A DNA stretch of 32,803 nucleotides. Source: an uncultured Bacteroidales bacterium. GTDB taxonomy: Bacteria; Bacteroidota; Bacteroidia; Bacteroidales; FEN-979. The notes under the pieces were generated by a model. The model searched no databases. It saw nothing but the letters and a program-made list of their open reading frames with translations, and was not told the origin of the DNA. Numbering within the stretch: position 1 is the first letter of the stretch; each line of letters starts with the position of its first letter. Location of the stretch: positions 1 to 32,803 of the forward strand of contig CAIKNA010000029.1 of assembly GCA_903828645.1 (NCBI GenBank), in the 5' to 3' direction. The position numbers and the translations under genes are program-made. Of this stretch, positions 7,499-15,737 are shown in pieces.

Positions 7499-8503
7499 AT
7501 GAACAAAAAAGGAATCTTATTGACGGTTACCGGGGTTGTCGTACTCCTGGCCCTCGTAATATATTCGGCGATAATCATCTGCATGCCACAACCCATCGAG
7601 GTACAGGGTGAGGTGGATGCGACCCAGATCAGGGTTGCGTCGAAGGTTGTCGGACGTATCGACAGTTTACCCGTCCACAAGGGAGATGCAGTAACAAAAG
7701 GACAGTTGCTTTTCGTTCTGAGCAGCCCCGAGATCAATGCCCGGCTCGACCAGGCGAATGCAGCGCTCCAGGGAGCCGAGGCACAGAATTCAAAAGCAAT
7801 CACAGGGGCGGAACAGGAAGACATTGCCGCCGCCGGGAACATGCACCTGAAAGCACAGGCCGCTTACGAACTGGCTCAAAAAACCAATGTCAGGATTCAA
7901 AACCTTTACAGGGAAGGGGTGGTGCCCGGTCAGAAGCGGGACGAATCGGAAGCCCAGCTAAAAGCAGCGCTTGAAACCGCCAATGCGGCAAAGGAAACCT
8001 GGATGAAAGCTCAGAAAGGAACCCGCACCGAAGACAAAGCCTCCGCCCGGGCGATGGTTAACAGGGCAGAAGGAGCTATCAGCGAAGTGAGAAGCTACCT
8101 GAACGAAACGCGGATTACCGCTCCGCTCGACGGCGAGATCGCCGACATCATTGCGGAACCCGGAGAACTTGTTTCAGCCGGTTACCCGGTTGTAACCATC
8201 GTTGACCTAAGGGATTGCTGGGTAACCTTCAACCTCAGGGAAGATCTGCTGGCATCAATCAAAACCGGTTCGGAATTCGATGCCCGTTTCCCGGCTCTTG
8301 GAAACAAGGAGATCAGGCTGAAAGTCACCTATATTCATCCCCTGGGAAATTTTGCCACCTGGAATGCCACCAAAACCTCCGGCGATTTCGACATGAAAAC
8401 CTTCGAAGTCCAGGCCCGCCCGGTATCAAAAGTCGCCGACCTGCGCCCCGGAATGAGCGCCCTGGTCAACTGGAAAAAAGTCGAGGCTTCACAGGGAAAG
8501 TAA
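7499..8503 (+). CDS. HlyD/EmrA-type membrane fusion (periplasmic adaptor) protein
   Basis: This 334-residue protein has one N-terminal transmembrane anchor (about residues 7-28), then a barrel-sandwich/lipoyl-like half (VQGEVDATQIRVASKVVGRI). An alpha-helical coiled-coil hairpin rich in Ala, Gln and Lys spans about 83-200. The second lipoyl half is TRITAPLDGEIADI, and a beta-barrel segment ends in RPGMSALVNW. It bridges inner-membrane transporter and outer-membrane TolC. The closest familiar architecture is YhiI/YbhG, which work with ABC-2 permeases. The order TolC, HlyD, permease, permease supports one export system; the substrate cannot be told. Confidence 0.92.
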   Translation: MNKKGILLTVTGVVVLLALVIYSAIIICMPQPIEVQGEVDATQIRVASKVVGRIDSLPVHKGDAVTKGQLLFVLSSPEINARLDQANAALQGAEAQNSKAITGAEQEDIAAAGNMHLKAQAAYELAQKTNVRIQNLYREGVVPGQKRDESEAQLKAALETANAAKETWMKAQKGTRTEDKASARAMVNRAEGAISEVRSYLNETRITAPLDGEIADIIAEPGELVSAGYPVVTIVDLRDCWVTFNLREDLLASIKTGSEFDARFPALGNKEIRLKVTYIHPLGNFATWNATKTSGDFDMKTFEVQARPVSKVADLRPGMSALVNWKKVEASQGK

Positions 8504-8528
8504 CCAACGAATCCTATTGAACACTTCC

Positions 8529-9710
8529 ATGGAAAACAATCGATCCAACCCTGTTATCTCCTCTTTTCTGCGGGAGATCCGCCGGATCCTGAACGACAGG
8601 GTGTATCTCTTCATCTGGATCATCGCCCCGCTGATCAGTTTCACCCTGATCACCCTGATCTTTTCTGCAAACGTTCCGCGAAAACTGCCCGTCGCCATCG
8701 TTGACCAGGATCATACATCCCTGTCGCGGAGGATCACCCGGATGATCGGGGCAACCCCGATCGCCCGAACCGATGCACGTTTTACCGACCCCGCGGAAGC
8801 CCGCAAAGCACTGGTTTCAGGAAATATGGATGCTGTTGTCTGGATTCCGGAAGGCACCGAACGTAATATTATCCGTGGCGAACATGCCGATGTAGCGGTG
8901 TACCTCAACAATGTCTACCTGATCAAAGCCGGGTTGCTGAAAAGCGGTATCCAGAAATCCATTGCAACCCTCTCGGCGGGCATCAAACTGCAAACCCATA
9001 TGATGTGGGGCGAATCGCCCGTCCAGGCGATGGCAAAAATCCAGGCGGTGCAGTTAACCCCGGTGTTGCTTTTCAATCCTTACACCAGTTATGAATATTA
9101 CCTCACCCTGCTGCTCCTCCCGGTGATGCTCACGGTGTTTATCCTTTTCGGAACGATTTATGCACTTGGCACGGAACTTCAGTACGGCACCGGGCCGGAA
9201 TGGCTGAATGCATCAGGAAACCATATGCCGGCTGCCCTCCTCGGAAAACTGGCTCCCCATACGGCCATCGGTTTCGCATTGGCTCTGATCATGAACCTGA
9301 TTTTCTTCAACATGCTGGGGCTTCCCCTGAGGGGACATTTTGCCCTGGTCCTGGTCTCGGAAGTCATGCTGATCCTGAGTTACCAGTCCATGGCTATTTT
9401 CCTTGTCACACTAACAAAGAACCTCCGTCTGGCGTTGTCGCTGGCCAGTGCCTATACCATGCTGGCAATCACCTTCGCCGGGCTCACCTTCCCGGCATTC
9501 GGAATGCCGCCGGTGGCCCGGGTTTTCAGCAAAATATTTCCGTTCACCTACTGGCTTGAACTCTTTATTGGCCAGACCCTGCGTGGGGAGCCCACAGCCA
9601 ACGCCGTGATCCTTCTTTGGTTCATGGTCATTTTTATCGTCGCGGGATCATGCATGGTCCCACGCTTCAAGTACATTCTGAAAACCAAAAAATACTGGGG
9701 TAAAATCTAA
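8529..9710 (+). CDS. ABC-2 type transporter permease (first of two)
   Basis: This 393-residue protein starts with a cytosolic helix and one transmembrane segment (WIIAPLISFTLITLIFSANV, about 29-48). A large periplasmic domain follows to about residue 180, beginning PVAIVDQDHTSLSRRITRMI. The C-terminal ABC2-membrane half has about five transmembrane segments. This is the YhhJ/YbhR layout. The start chosen is the ATG at 8529 (MENNRSNPVIS); a TTG four codons earlier is possible. It is 25 nt downstream of the HlyD gene and 4 nt upstream of a paralogous permease. No ATP-binding subunit is encoded nearby. Confidence 0.9.
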   Translation: MENNRSNPVISSFLREIRRILNDRVYLFIWIIAPLISFTLITLIFSANVPRKLPVAIVDQDHTSLSRRITRMIGATPIARTDARFTDPAEARKALVSGNMDAVVWIPEGTERNIIRGEHADVAVYLNNVYLIKAGLLKSGIQKSIATLSAGIKLQTHMMWGESPVQAMAKIQAVQLTPVLLFNPYTSYEYYLTLLLLPVMLTVFILFGTIYALGTELQYGTGPEWLNASGNHMPAALLGKLAPHTAIGFALALIMNLIFFNMLGLPLRGHFALVLVSEVMLILSYQSMAIFLVTLTKNLRLALSLASAYTMLAITFAGLTFPAFGMPPVARVFSKIFPFTYWLELFIGQTLRGEPTANAVILLWFMVIFIVAGSCMVPRFKYILKTKKYWGKI

Positions 9711-9714
9711 TTGC

Positions 9715-10914
9715 ATGTGGAGGCTAATAAAAAGTAATGTTCAGAATATCTACGGGATCTTCCTTGCTGAGATCCGCGAATCATTCAACGACGCCGGGAC
9801 CGTCCTGATCTTTTTCGTTGCGGCGATTGCCTATCCCATGTTGTATTCCGTAGGATACATCAATGAAACGATCCGTGAAATCCCGGTAGCGGTTGTCGAC
9901 CTCGACCATACCGCTATGAGCCGGCAGTACAGCCGCATGCTGGACGCAACCGAACAGGTGAAAACAGCCTGCAAACCTCAAAGTCTGAAAGAGGCTGAAG
10001 AACTCTTTTACGACGGAAAAATTCACGGGGTGGTGCTGATCCCGGCATCTTTTCAAAAGGACCTTTTCCGGGGGAACCAGGCCAGGGTGACCGTTTATTG
10101 CGATGCGGGCCGTTTCTTCGTCTATAAACAGGTTTATACAGCTGCAACCTATGTCACCGGAATGATGAATGCCGGCGTGGAGATCAAAAGCATGCTTGCC
10201 GGCGGAAAAATGGTTGATGAGGCTATGAACCGGTATGAAGCGATCAGCCCTCAGATGGTCGATCTTTACAATCCCTCTTCAGGTTACGCAACCTTTATCG
10301 TTCCCGGGATCCTGATGATCGTCATCCAGCAATCGCTCCTTGTCGGGATCGGACTTTTATTCGGGAAACACTACGAGCGGAATAAAATGATCGCAACAGG
10401 TTCGGTAAAAGGACGGGTGCACAACCTCCAGATAATCCTGGCAAAATCAATGGTGTATGTTGCGCTTTACCTGGTAACAACGCTTGTAACCCTTGTGTTA
10501 TTCTATCATTGGCTCTCCTTCCCCGATAAAACCAGTTTCTTCAACATTTACCCCTTGCTGATCCTCTACCTGTTTGCCATCTCCTTCATGGGGATCAGTA
10601 TCAGCGTCTGGTTCCGGAAACGGGCTCATTCCCTGATGTTCATCGTGTTTCTCTCGCCGATGATCTTTTTCCTGTGCGGGGTCGCCTGGCCAACGGAGTC
10701 CCTGCCCGGGGTGGTCAGGCTTATCAGTTACCTCTTCCCCACGACGCCCATGCTGCCGGCTTTCCTGAAGCTGCGGATCATGGGAGGTGGACTTGCTTCG
10801 GTGAAGTACGAAATAATGGTTCTTTTTATCCAGATGGCAGGCTATTTTGTGCTGGCGCTTGTTTCCAACAACCTGGCCATGAAAAGAAACAAATTTCGTA
10901 TATTGCCTGCATAA
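9715..10914 (+). CDS. ABC-2 type transporter permease (second of two)
   Basis: This 399-residue paralogue of the preceding gene has the same layout: a first transmembrane segment near residues 25-45 (VLIFFVAAIAYPMLYSVGYI), a periplasmic domain opening with PVAVVDLDHTAMSRQYSRML, and a C-terminal block of about five membrane segments. The shared VDxDHTxxSR motif shows that the two permeases arose by duplication and probably pair as a heterodimer. The start codon follows the previous stop by 4 nt. With the HlyD and TolC proteins they form an envelope-spanning exporter. The ATPase is not present here and would have to be encoded elsewhere, or the system is powered differently. Confidence 0.9.
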   Translation: MWRLIKSNVQNIYGIFLAEIRESFNDAGTVLIFFVAAIAYPMLYSVGYINETIREIPVAVVDLDHTAMSRQYSRMLDATEQVKTACKPQSLKEAEELFYDGKIHGVVLIPASFQKDLFRGNQARVTVYCDAGRFFVYKQVYTAATYVTGMMNAGVEIKSMLAGGKMVDEAMNRYEAISPQMVDLYNPSSGYATFIVPGILMIVIQQSLLVGIGLLFGKHYERNKMIATGSVKGRVHNLQIILAKSMVYVALYLVTTLVTLVLFYHWLSFPDKTSFFNIYPLLILYLFAISFMGISISVWFRKRAHSLMFIVFLSPMIFFLCGVAWPTESLPGVVRLISYLFPTTPMLPAFLKLRIMGGGLASVKYEIMVLFIQMAGYFVLALVSNNLAMKRNKFRILPA

Positions 10915-10924
10915 ATGCATGTGC

Positions 10925-11419
10925 ATGAACAACGTTGAAATAGAACGTAAATTCCTGGTTGACAAGGAAAAATGGACATTATTACCAAAACCCGACGGCA
11001 TCCGCTACCTCCAGGGCTATCTGAGCATTGATGCTGATAAGGTGGTCAGGGCGAGGGTTGCCGGCGATAAGGGGTTCCTGACCATCAAGGGAAAATCAGA
11101 AACATTTTCGCATCCCGAGTATGAATATGCCATCCCCGTAAAAGATGCAGGGGAGTTGATCCAGCTGTATGCAACTTCCAGGGTTGAAAAAGTCAGGACC
11201 AGGATCCCGGTCGGCAACCATGTGTGGGAGGTGGATGAATTTCACGGGGAAAACGAGGGGTTGCTGATGGCGGAAATTGAACTTGGAAGCCTTGAGGAAC
11301 TCTTTGATAAGCCCGACTGGCTTGGGGAAGAGGTAACGGGCGACAAGCGTTACTATAACTCCTGGCTTTCGGTTCATCCATTTCAGACCTGGCAAGAAAA
11401 AAACCCTGGATTCATTTAG
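10925..11419 (+). CDS. CYTH-domain protein (triphosphate tunnel metalloenzyme family)
   Basis: This protein of about 164 residues begins with the diagnostic EIERKF motif (ExExK), then RARVAGDKGFLTIKG and YEYAIP. EVDEFHGENEGLLMAEIEL follows, the acidic and basic strands that line the CYTH tunnel. Small bacterial single-domain CYTH proteins are usually inorganic triphosphatases acting on tripolyphosphate, but they are often annotated as adenylate cyclase-like; the substrate is not determinable here. The ATG at 10925 is preferred because the family motif starts within five residues; an ATG two codons upstream (10919) is equally possible. It follows the second permease by about 10 nt, so it is likely co-transcribed, but a functional link to export is not evident. 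Confidence 0.9.
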   Translation: MNNVEIERKFLVDKEKWTLLPKPDGIRYLQGYLSIDADKVVRARVAGDKGFLTIKGKSETFSHPEYEYAIPVKDAGELIQLYATSRVEKVRTRIPVGNHVWEVDEFHGENEGLLMAEIELGSLEELFDKPDWLGEEVTGDKRYYNSWLSVHPFQTWQEKNPGFI

Positions 11420-11432
11420 AATTCAGGGTTTT
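11397..11432 (-). terminator. Hairpin terminator of tRNA-Ala, overlapping the CYTH stop codon
   Basis: AAAACCCTG (11400-11408) pairs with CAGGGTTTT (11424-11432), with a partly paired loop. On the minus strand the stem is followed by a run of seven T, so it is a good intrinsic terminator for the minus-strand tRNA. On the plus strand only a short TTTT follows, so termination of the CYTH operon may be partial. The CYTH stop codon lies within the loop. Confidence 0.7.
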
Positions 11433-11446
11433 AAATTTGCCTGGGG

Positions 11447-11520
11447 TGGAGAATAGGGGAGTCGAACCCCTGACCTTTAGACTGCCAGTCTAACGCTCTA
11501 GCCAACTGAGCTAATCCCCC
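11447..11520 (-). tRNA. tRNA-Ala (anticodon GGC)
   Basis: The minus strand folds into a complete cloverleaf. The acceptor stem GGGGGAT pairs with ATTCTCC, including the G3-U70 wobble pair that identifies alanine tRNA. The anticodon stem TTAGA/TCTAA encloses loop CTGGCAG with anticodon GGC, and the T-loop is GGTTCGACTCC-like. The discriminator base is A and the terminal CCA is not encoded. A minus-strand TAATTTTG -7 box lies 11 nt upstream. Confidence 0.95.
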
Positions 11521-11530
11521 AAAGCGGATG

Positions 11531-11538
11531 CAAAATTA
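11531..11538 (-). promoter_or_regulatory. Candidate -7 box for tRNA-Ala
   Basis: On the minus strand TAATTTTG fits the consensus TAnnTTTG and lies 10 nt before the mature 5' end of the tRNA. No clear TTTG is found at the ideal distance upstream. Confidence 0.4.
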
Positions 11539-11551
11539 ACAACTTTTTGAT

Positions 11552-12133
11552 ATGAAACGACTTTTTGCTGCGTTAAAAATTCATCCCGATGCAGATTTCC
11601 TTGCAAAATACCGCGAATTGAAGCAGGAACTGCAGCACGAACAGATCAAATGGGTGGAAGAACACAACATCCATGTTACCCTGAAGTTTTTCGGCGAGAC
11701 GGAGGAACGGAAGATCCCGGGAATCTCTGCGGTTCTGAAAAAGCGCGCATCAAACACCGCTTCGATCGATCTGCACCTCACCGGGCTTGGTATTTTCGGC
11801 AGTTCCTATGCGCCCAAAGTCATCTGGGTCGGCATGGAACCCTATGCTGAACTTTCACAGCTCATGAAAAACCTGGCTGATGACCTGAAAACTGCCGGAT
11901 TTGAACCTGACCGCCAGAACCTGGTACCCCACCTCACTCTGGGAAGGATCAAATTCCTGCGGGATAAAATCATCTTCAGGCGCACCATGGATCTTTATAA
12001 GGATATTTCTTCCTCCCGGATTCACCTGGGGGAGGTGACACTTTTTGAAAGCATCCTGCATCGTGAAGGACCGGAATACGTGGCTTTGGAAAAGTTTCCC
12101 ATGATAAAAAAAGAACTCCCCCGACAGCTTTAG
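11552..12133 (+). CDS. thpR: RNA 2',3'-cyclic phosphodiesterase (LigT/ThpR)
   Basis: This 193-residue protein belongs to the 2H phosphoesterase superfamily. Both catalytic HxT motifs are present: HVTLKFFGE and, about 85 residues later, HLTLGRIK. The N-terminus KRLFAALKI and the WVEEHNIHVTLKF context are typical. The enzyme opens 2',3'-cyclic phosphate ends of RNA and shows reversible 2'-5' RNA ligase activity in vitro. Length matches the family. The gene runs opposite to the adjacent tRNA-Ala. Its last codons and stop lie within the hairpin that terminates the converging DUF6249-like gene. Confidence 0.93.
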   Translation: MKRLFAALKIHPDADFLAKYRELKQELQHEQIKWVEEHNIHVTLKFFGETEERKIPGISAVLKKRASNTASIDLHLTGLGIFGSSYAPKVIWVGMEPYAELSQLMKNLADDLKTAGFEPDRQNLVPHLTLGRIKFLRDKIIFRRTMDLYKDISSSRIHLGEVTLFESILHREGPEYVALEKFPMIKKELPRQL

Positions 12134-12154
12134 GGCTTGATCAGGGGAGTTCTT
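12106..12154 (-). terminator. Terminator of the DUF6249-like gene, inside the 3' end of thpR
   Basis: AAGAACTCCCC (12111-12121) and GGGGAGTTCTT (12144-12154) form a perfect 11-bp stem with a 22-nt loop. On the minus strand the stem leads into a run of seven T. The thpR stop codon lies in the loop, so the terminator is shared with coding sequence of the opposite strand. Confidence 0.7.
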
Positions 12155-12179
12155 GATGAGCAGTTTTTACCGCTTCGGT

Positions 12180-12509
12180 TTAAACTTTGGCCGGCACTTC
12201 AAACTTATTTGCAATAAGATGATAGATGATCAGCCCGATTCCGCCAAAGAGGCAGATCATGGAGAAGAATGCTGGTTCCTCTTCCAGGGTTGTGTATACC
12301 GCCAGGACTTTTCCAAGCAGGATTCCTGTACCAATTCCGACAAAAAGCAATCCCCATTTTAACGATGAGGGTTGTTTTGAGGCTTCAAAAATGGTGGCAT
12401 CGGCGCCTTTTGAAATCAGCGCCAGGCGTTCCTTCTTCCTGACAAAAAGGTATACAATTCCGTATACCATGGCAAAGAACGCGATCGGGATCAAAAATTC
12501 AGTATTCAT
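12180..12509 (-). CDS. Small membrane protein, DUF6249-like
   Basis: This 109-residue protein has an N-terminal hydrophobic segment (residues 4-22, FLIPIAFFAMVYGIVYLFV). A basic patch RKKERLALISKGAD follows, and two more hydrophobic segments lie at about 48-66 and 77-98. The layout 'membrane helix, KERxALIxKGAD, two membrane helices' matches the DUF6249 group widespread in Bacteroidota, often near ECF sigma factors; function is unknown. I chose the ATG at 12509 (MNTEFLIPI); an in-frame ATG 20 codons upstream adds a polar, unconserved stretch. It follows the type IX-secreted gene on the same strand by 84 nt. Confidence 0.75.
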   Translation of the reverse strand: MNTEFLIPIAFFAMVYGIVYLFVRKKERLALISKGADATIFEASKQPSSLKWGLLFVGIGTGILLGKVLAVYTTLEEEPAFFSMICLFGGIGLIIYHLIANKFEVPAKV

Positions 12510-12593
12510 TTCCGTTGATTTTGGGTTTGTTTTCCGTTTTCGATCCGTTTGACGCAGCATCAATGCCATGGTTACAGGTTCATTGACAATTAA

Positions 12594-15578
12594 CTATTGA
12601 ACGATCACCTTTTCGCTGTAGGCCCGTTCGTTGTTCGACAAATTAAGGAAGTAGACCCCTTTGGCGTATCCCGACATATCCAGTTTCTTGCGGAAATCAG
12701 CAGGAATGGCTGTAAGTTTCTCCGAATAAAGCACCTTCCCGTTCACGTCGCTGAGGGTCAGGTTCAACTGGTTTTCCCTGCCTTTGATGGTGATGGTCAG
12801 CTCTCCGCTTACCGGATTCGGAAAAATCCTCACGGTCGATTCCAGGTTTTTCTGGTCAATTCCGGTGCAGTTTTTCACGAAGACCGCTTTTGACGATACA
12901 ACACCATCACCGCAGTCGTTGTTGCCCTTTACGGTGATGTTTCCCGACAGAGCCTGGGAACCGTATTGCAGGGTAACCGAGCTGGTGCCGGCACCTGACG
13001 TAACGGTTACCCCTGCAGGCAATGACCATACATATTGTGTTGCGCCGTTAATGGCGGGAACACTGTAAACCAGGTTGGCTGTCCCCTGGCAGATGGTGTC
13101 TTTTCCGCTTATCGCACCGGCAGCTTCAGGGATGGTTTTTACCGCAACCGATTTCAACACAACCGGTGTTTCTCCGCAACCATTCACCGCTTTCACGGTT
13201 ACATCACCCGCCGAAGTTCCCCATGTTACCTGGATGGTGTTGGTTCCCTGGCCGCTTGTGACCGTTGCACCGGTTGGCACTGTCCAGCTGTAAGTAGCTG
13301 CAGGTCCGGCCATGGCGGTTGTGAAGGTTCCACCTGTACCGGAACAAAGAATATCCGGGCCCGTTACCGGGTTGAGCGCAACCGGCGGCAGGTTCACCGT
13401 GACAGGCAATACCGATGCCAGTGGATTGTTGCCGCAATCGTTGCCGGCAATAACCTGAACAGGACCCGATGCAATGCCCCATTTAACCGATATGGCAGGT
13501 GTATTCTGGCCGCTTAAAATTACAGCATCCCCCTGGACACTCCAGGAATAGGTGGTGCCGCCAACCACTTCAACGATTGAGTATGTGGCGGTATCTCCGG
13601 CGCATATGGCTTGCAGCCCGGTTATCGGGCCAGGAGCGGCAGGCGGTGTATTGACAACAACAGTGATGCTGTCGCCCGCGGTGTGTGCAGCATTGTCGGT
13701 GACAAGCACATGGTATTTGGTCGTGGCATTAGGCGTTGCCACAGGGTTTGCAATCGCGGGGTTGCTCAGGCTTGCAGCGGGTGTCCATAAATAGGTAAGC
13801 GGAGGTGTGCCTCCAACCACCACCACATTCAGTTGCGAGGTTTGACCCTGGCAAATGACGGTTGGATTTGCACTGACCGTAGCCAGGAAATTACTTCCCG
13901 GCAGCACCTTGATGGTGGCGGTGCGCTTGTGGGCCGGTGTGCCATTCGGCCCGGTCGCAAAAAATGAAGCCGTATAATTCCCGGTTGGGACATTCCCGGT
14001 AAGAACCACCTTGACGGGCATGGAGGCCGGGTAACTTGTGATTTTGGTGCCCGAAGGATATTCAAAAGTAAGGGTCCCGGTAGCGGGAACCGGTGAAATA
14101 TTGGCTGATAAGACGACAGTATCCGTATATAACCTGACTTCAGGAATGGAGACCTGGAAAATCTTACTGTCAACTGAAGTATATAAGGTATCAACGGCAT
14201 GGTCGATGGCCATGGCATAATCGGGAAAATAGCCTGTCATGCTCTGGAAGTTCCCATTCCTGAAATCGGTCCAGCCGATCATGGATCCCTTTTTATTTGA
14301 AATTACCCCGTTGTAGTCGCCCAGGTACATGGGCGTTCCGCCTCCACCGCAGGTCGTGCAGTTGATTTTCATCTTCTTGTTGGATATGCGCTGGTTGGCA
14401 ACAAACGTAGCGCCCCCGTCGGTGGAGTATGAAGCATAAATATAGGCGCTGTCGTTGGTGGGGGTATCGCGTGTATCCATCCACATGACATAGAGTTTTC
14501 CGGTCTCCTTGTCGCACCAGATGGCTGGGTGCCATTGCTGGAAATTCTGGGTATTGGGATCATCATTCACCCTTACGGCAGCCGACCAGGTTACCCCGCC
14601 GTCGGAAGAGGACCTGCACCATACATCTGATTTATTGTTTGCTCCCGGAGGGTCGTTGGAAGCATAGACGCAATAAAATTTTCCCCGGTTTGCCCCGTAA
14701 CTGTTATCGGCAGCAATCATCGGGTAGGGGCGGGTACGCATGTTGGACACGGAATTTCTGCCGCCTACCTGCGAACCGACCGTATTGGCCCATTGTTGCG
14801 AAGATTTTTGGGTGAAGGTGGCACCACCGTCATTGGAGGTGTAAAAGGTGTACTGCGCACTGAATGAGTTTCCTCCATCGGTGACAACGTAAACAGTTCC
14901 ACCCTGGATGTTGCCCTGCGGGCCAACGGCAACCATCATGCCGGGTAAGGTTTGCGTGGTGGGTGCAAAAGTCGGTGTAAATGTTGCCCCGTGATCAAGG
15001 CTGCGGCAAAAGTTCCCCGGAGGGGAGCCGTTGGTCATGGTTGTGTAAACATAATTCGCATAGGGCCCGGAAGTCTGGTCGCACGCGATCCAGTTTTTAT
15101 CATTTCCCGCAATGGCGGTAACAGAGGGCCCCCAGGTTACACCATTATCGGTAGAAGCAAGCACTTTGCAGCCGGAGATGTTCCCGTACATGTTTTCATA
15201 AAACAGGTTTCCCAGGCTGTCGTAGGCAACCACAGGGTCGCCCGCCATGGTCGCACCGAAATTGGCCGTGTGTACGAACCAGTCGATGCCGTTTTGCGTA
15301 TTGTGCGGGGCATTGGTATTGTATGCTGTAAAATACCATGCTGGCTGATTCGGGTTCTCGGCCATGTTGTTTTCCCCAAAATCAACGCCAAGGCTGAAGT
15401 TGTCCCAATTGTCGATAGTCACGACAGATGACAGGGGCGCATCGGTATTGACCGAAGCCCTTTCGCGGAGATATTGTGGAATTTGGTCCAGGTTTGGGTT
15501 ATCTCCTTGGTATTGTGCAAATACCTGGTTTACAGTCATTAAAATGAACAGTAAACCTGCGGTTGTAAACATTTTCAT
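12594..15578 (-). CDS. Type IX-secreted protein with Asp-box (sialidase-like) repeats and PKD-like domains
   Basis: This 994-residue product has a signal peptide (residues 1-21, cut after VFA). Residues 100-460 carry five Asp-box motifs of the S-x-D-x-G-x-[TW] type at about 142-149, 193-200, 248-255, 324-331 and 385-392, indicating a BNR/sialidase-like beta-propeller. Three to four Ig/PKD-like repeats follow at about 563-903, each with a shared 'Gxx..C.G....YS....G...Y.W..P.G' pattern. The last 80 residues (915-994) are a type IX sorting domain, RIFPNPVSGELTI...SDVNGKVLYSEKL...YAKGVYFLNL. It is probably exported by the Por system and attached to or released from the cell surface. Sialidase catalytic arginines were not identified, so the propeller may bind or cleave glycans or neither. 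A promoter fits 43 nt upstream. Confidence 0.92.
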   Translation of the reverse strand: MKMFTTAGLLFILMTVNQVFAQYQGDNPNLDQIPQYLRERASVNTDAPLSSVVTIDNWDNFSLGVDFGENNMAENPNQPAWYFTAYNTNAPHNTQNGIDWFVHTANFGATMAGDPVVAYDSLGNLFYENMYGNISGCKVLASTDNGVTWGPSVTAIAGNDKNWIACDQTSGPYANYVYTTMTNGSPPGNFCRSLDHGATFTPTFAPTTQTLPGMMVAVGPQGNIQGGTVYVVTDGGNSFSAQYTFYTSNDGGATFTQKSSQQWANTVGSQVGGRNSVSNMRTRPYPMIAADNSYGANRGKFYCVYASNDPPGANNKSDVWCRSSSDGGVTWSAAVRVNDDPNTQNFQQWHPAIWCDKETGKLYVMWMDTRDTPTNDSAYIYASYSTDGGATFVANQRISNKKMKINCTTCGGGGTPMYLGDYNGVISNKKGSMIGWTDFRNGNFQSMTGYFPDYAMAIDHAVDTLYTSVDSKIFQVSIPEVRLYTDTVVLSANISPVPATGTLTFEYPSGTKITSYPASMPVKVVLTGNVPTGNYTASFFATGPNGTPAHKRTATIKVLPGSNFLATVSANPTVICQGQTSQLNVVVVGGTPPLTYLWTPAASLSNPAIANPVATPNATTKYHVLVTDNAAHTAGDSITVVVNTPPAAPGPITGLQAICAGDTATYSIVEVVGGTTYSWSVQGDAVILSGQNTPAISVKWGIASGPVQVIAGNDCGNNPLASVLPVTVNLPPVALNPVTGPDILCSGTGGTFTTAMAGPAATYSWTVPTGATVTSGQGTNTIQVTWGTSAGDVTVKAVNGCGETPVVLKSVAVKTIPEAAGAISGKDTICQGTANLVYSVPAINGATQYVWSLPAGVTVTSGAGTSSVTLQYGSQALSGNITVKGNNDCGDGVVSSKAVFVKNCTGIDQKNLESTVRIFPNPVSGELTITIKGRENQLNLTLSDVNGKVLYSEKLTAIPADFRKKLDMSGYAKGVYFLNLSNNERAYSEKVIVQ

Positions 15579-15620
15579 ATGGGTGCGGATTTATTAAATT
15601 TATAAAATAGTTTATTAATA

Positions 15621-15652
15621 CAAACGTACAAAAAAACCCGACGTCCGTCAAA
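15621..15652 (-). promoter_or_regulatory. Promoter of the type IX-secreted protein gene
   Basis: On the minus strand TTTG (15652-15649) is separated by 20 nt from TACGTTTG (15628-15621), a full match to the Bacteroidota -33/-7 pattern. The start codon is 42 nt downstream. Confidence 0.6.
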
Positions 15653-15663
15653 ATATTTATGAA

Positions 15664-15691
15664 TTTGATTTACAAAATGATACTACCTTTG
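15664..15691 (+). promoter_or_regulatory. Candidate promoter of the ECF sigma gene
   Basis: TACCTTTG (15684-15691) matches the -7 consensus, and TTTG lies at 15664-15667, but the 16-nt spacing is shorter than the usual 19-21. The start codon is 46 nt downstream. It faces away from the promoter of the type IX-secreted gene. Confidence 0.35.
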
Positions 15692-15737
15692 TATTGGACG
15701 ATGTAACCTCGCGTAACATAGCACGTCTAAATTCCGG

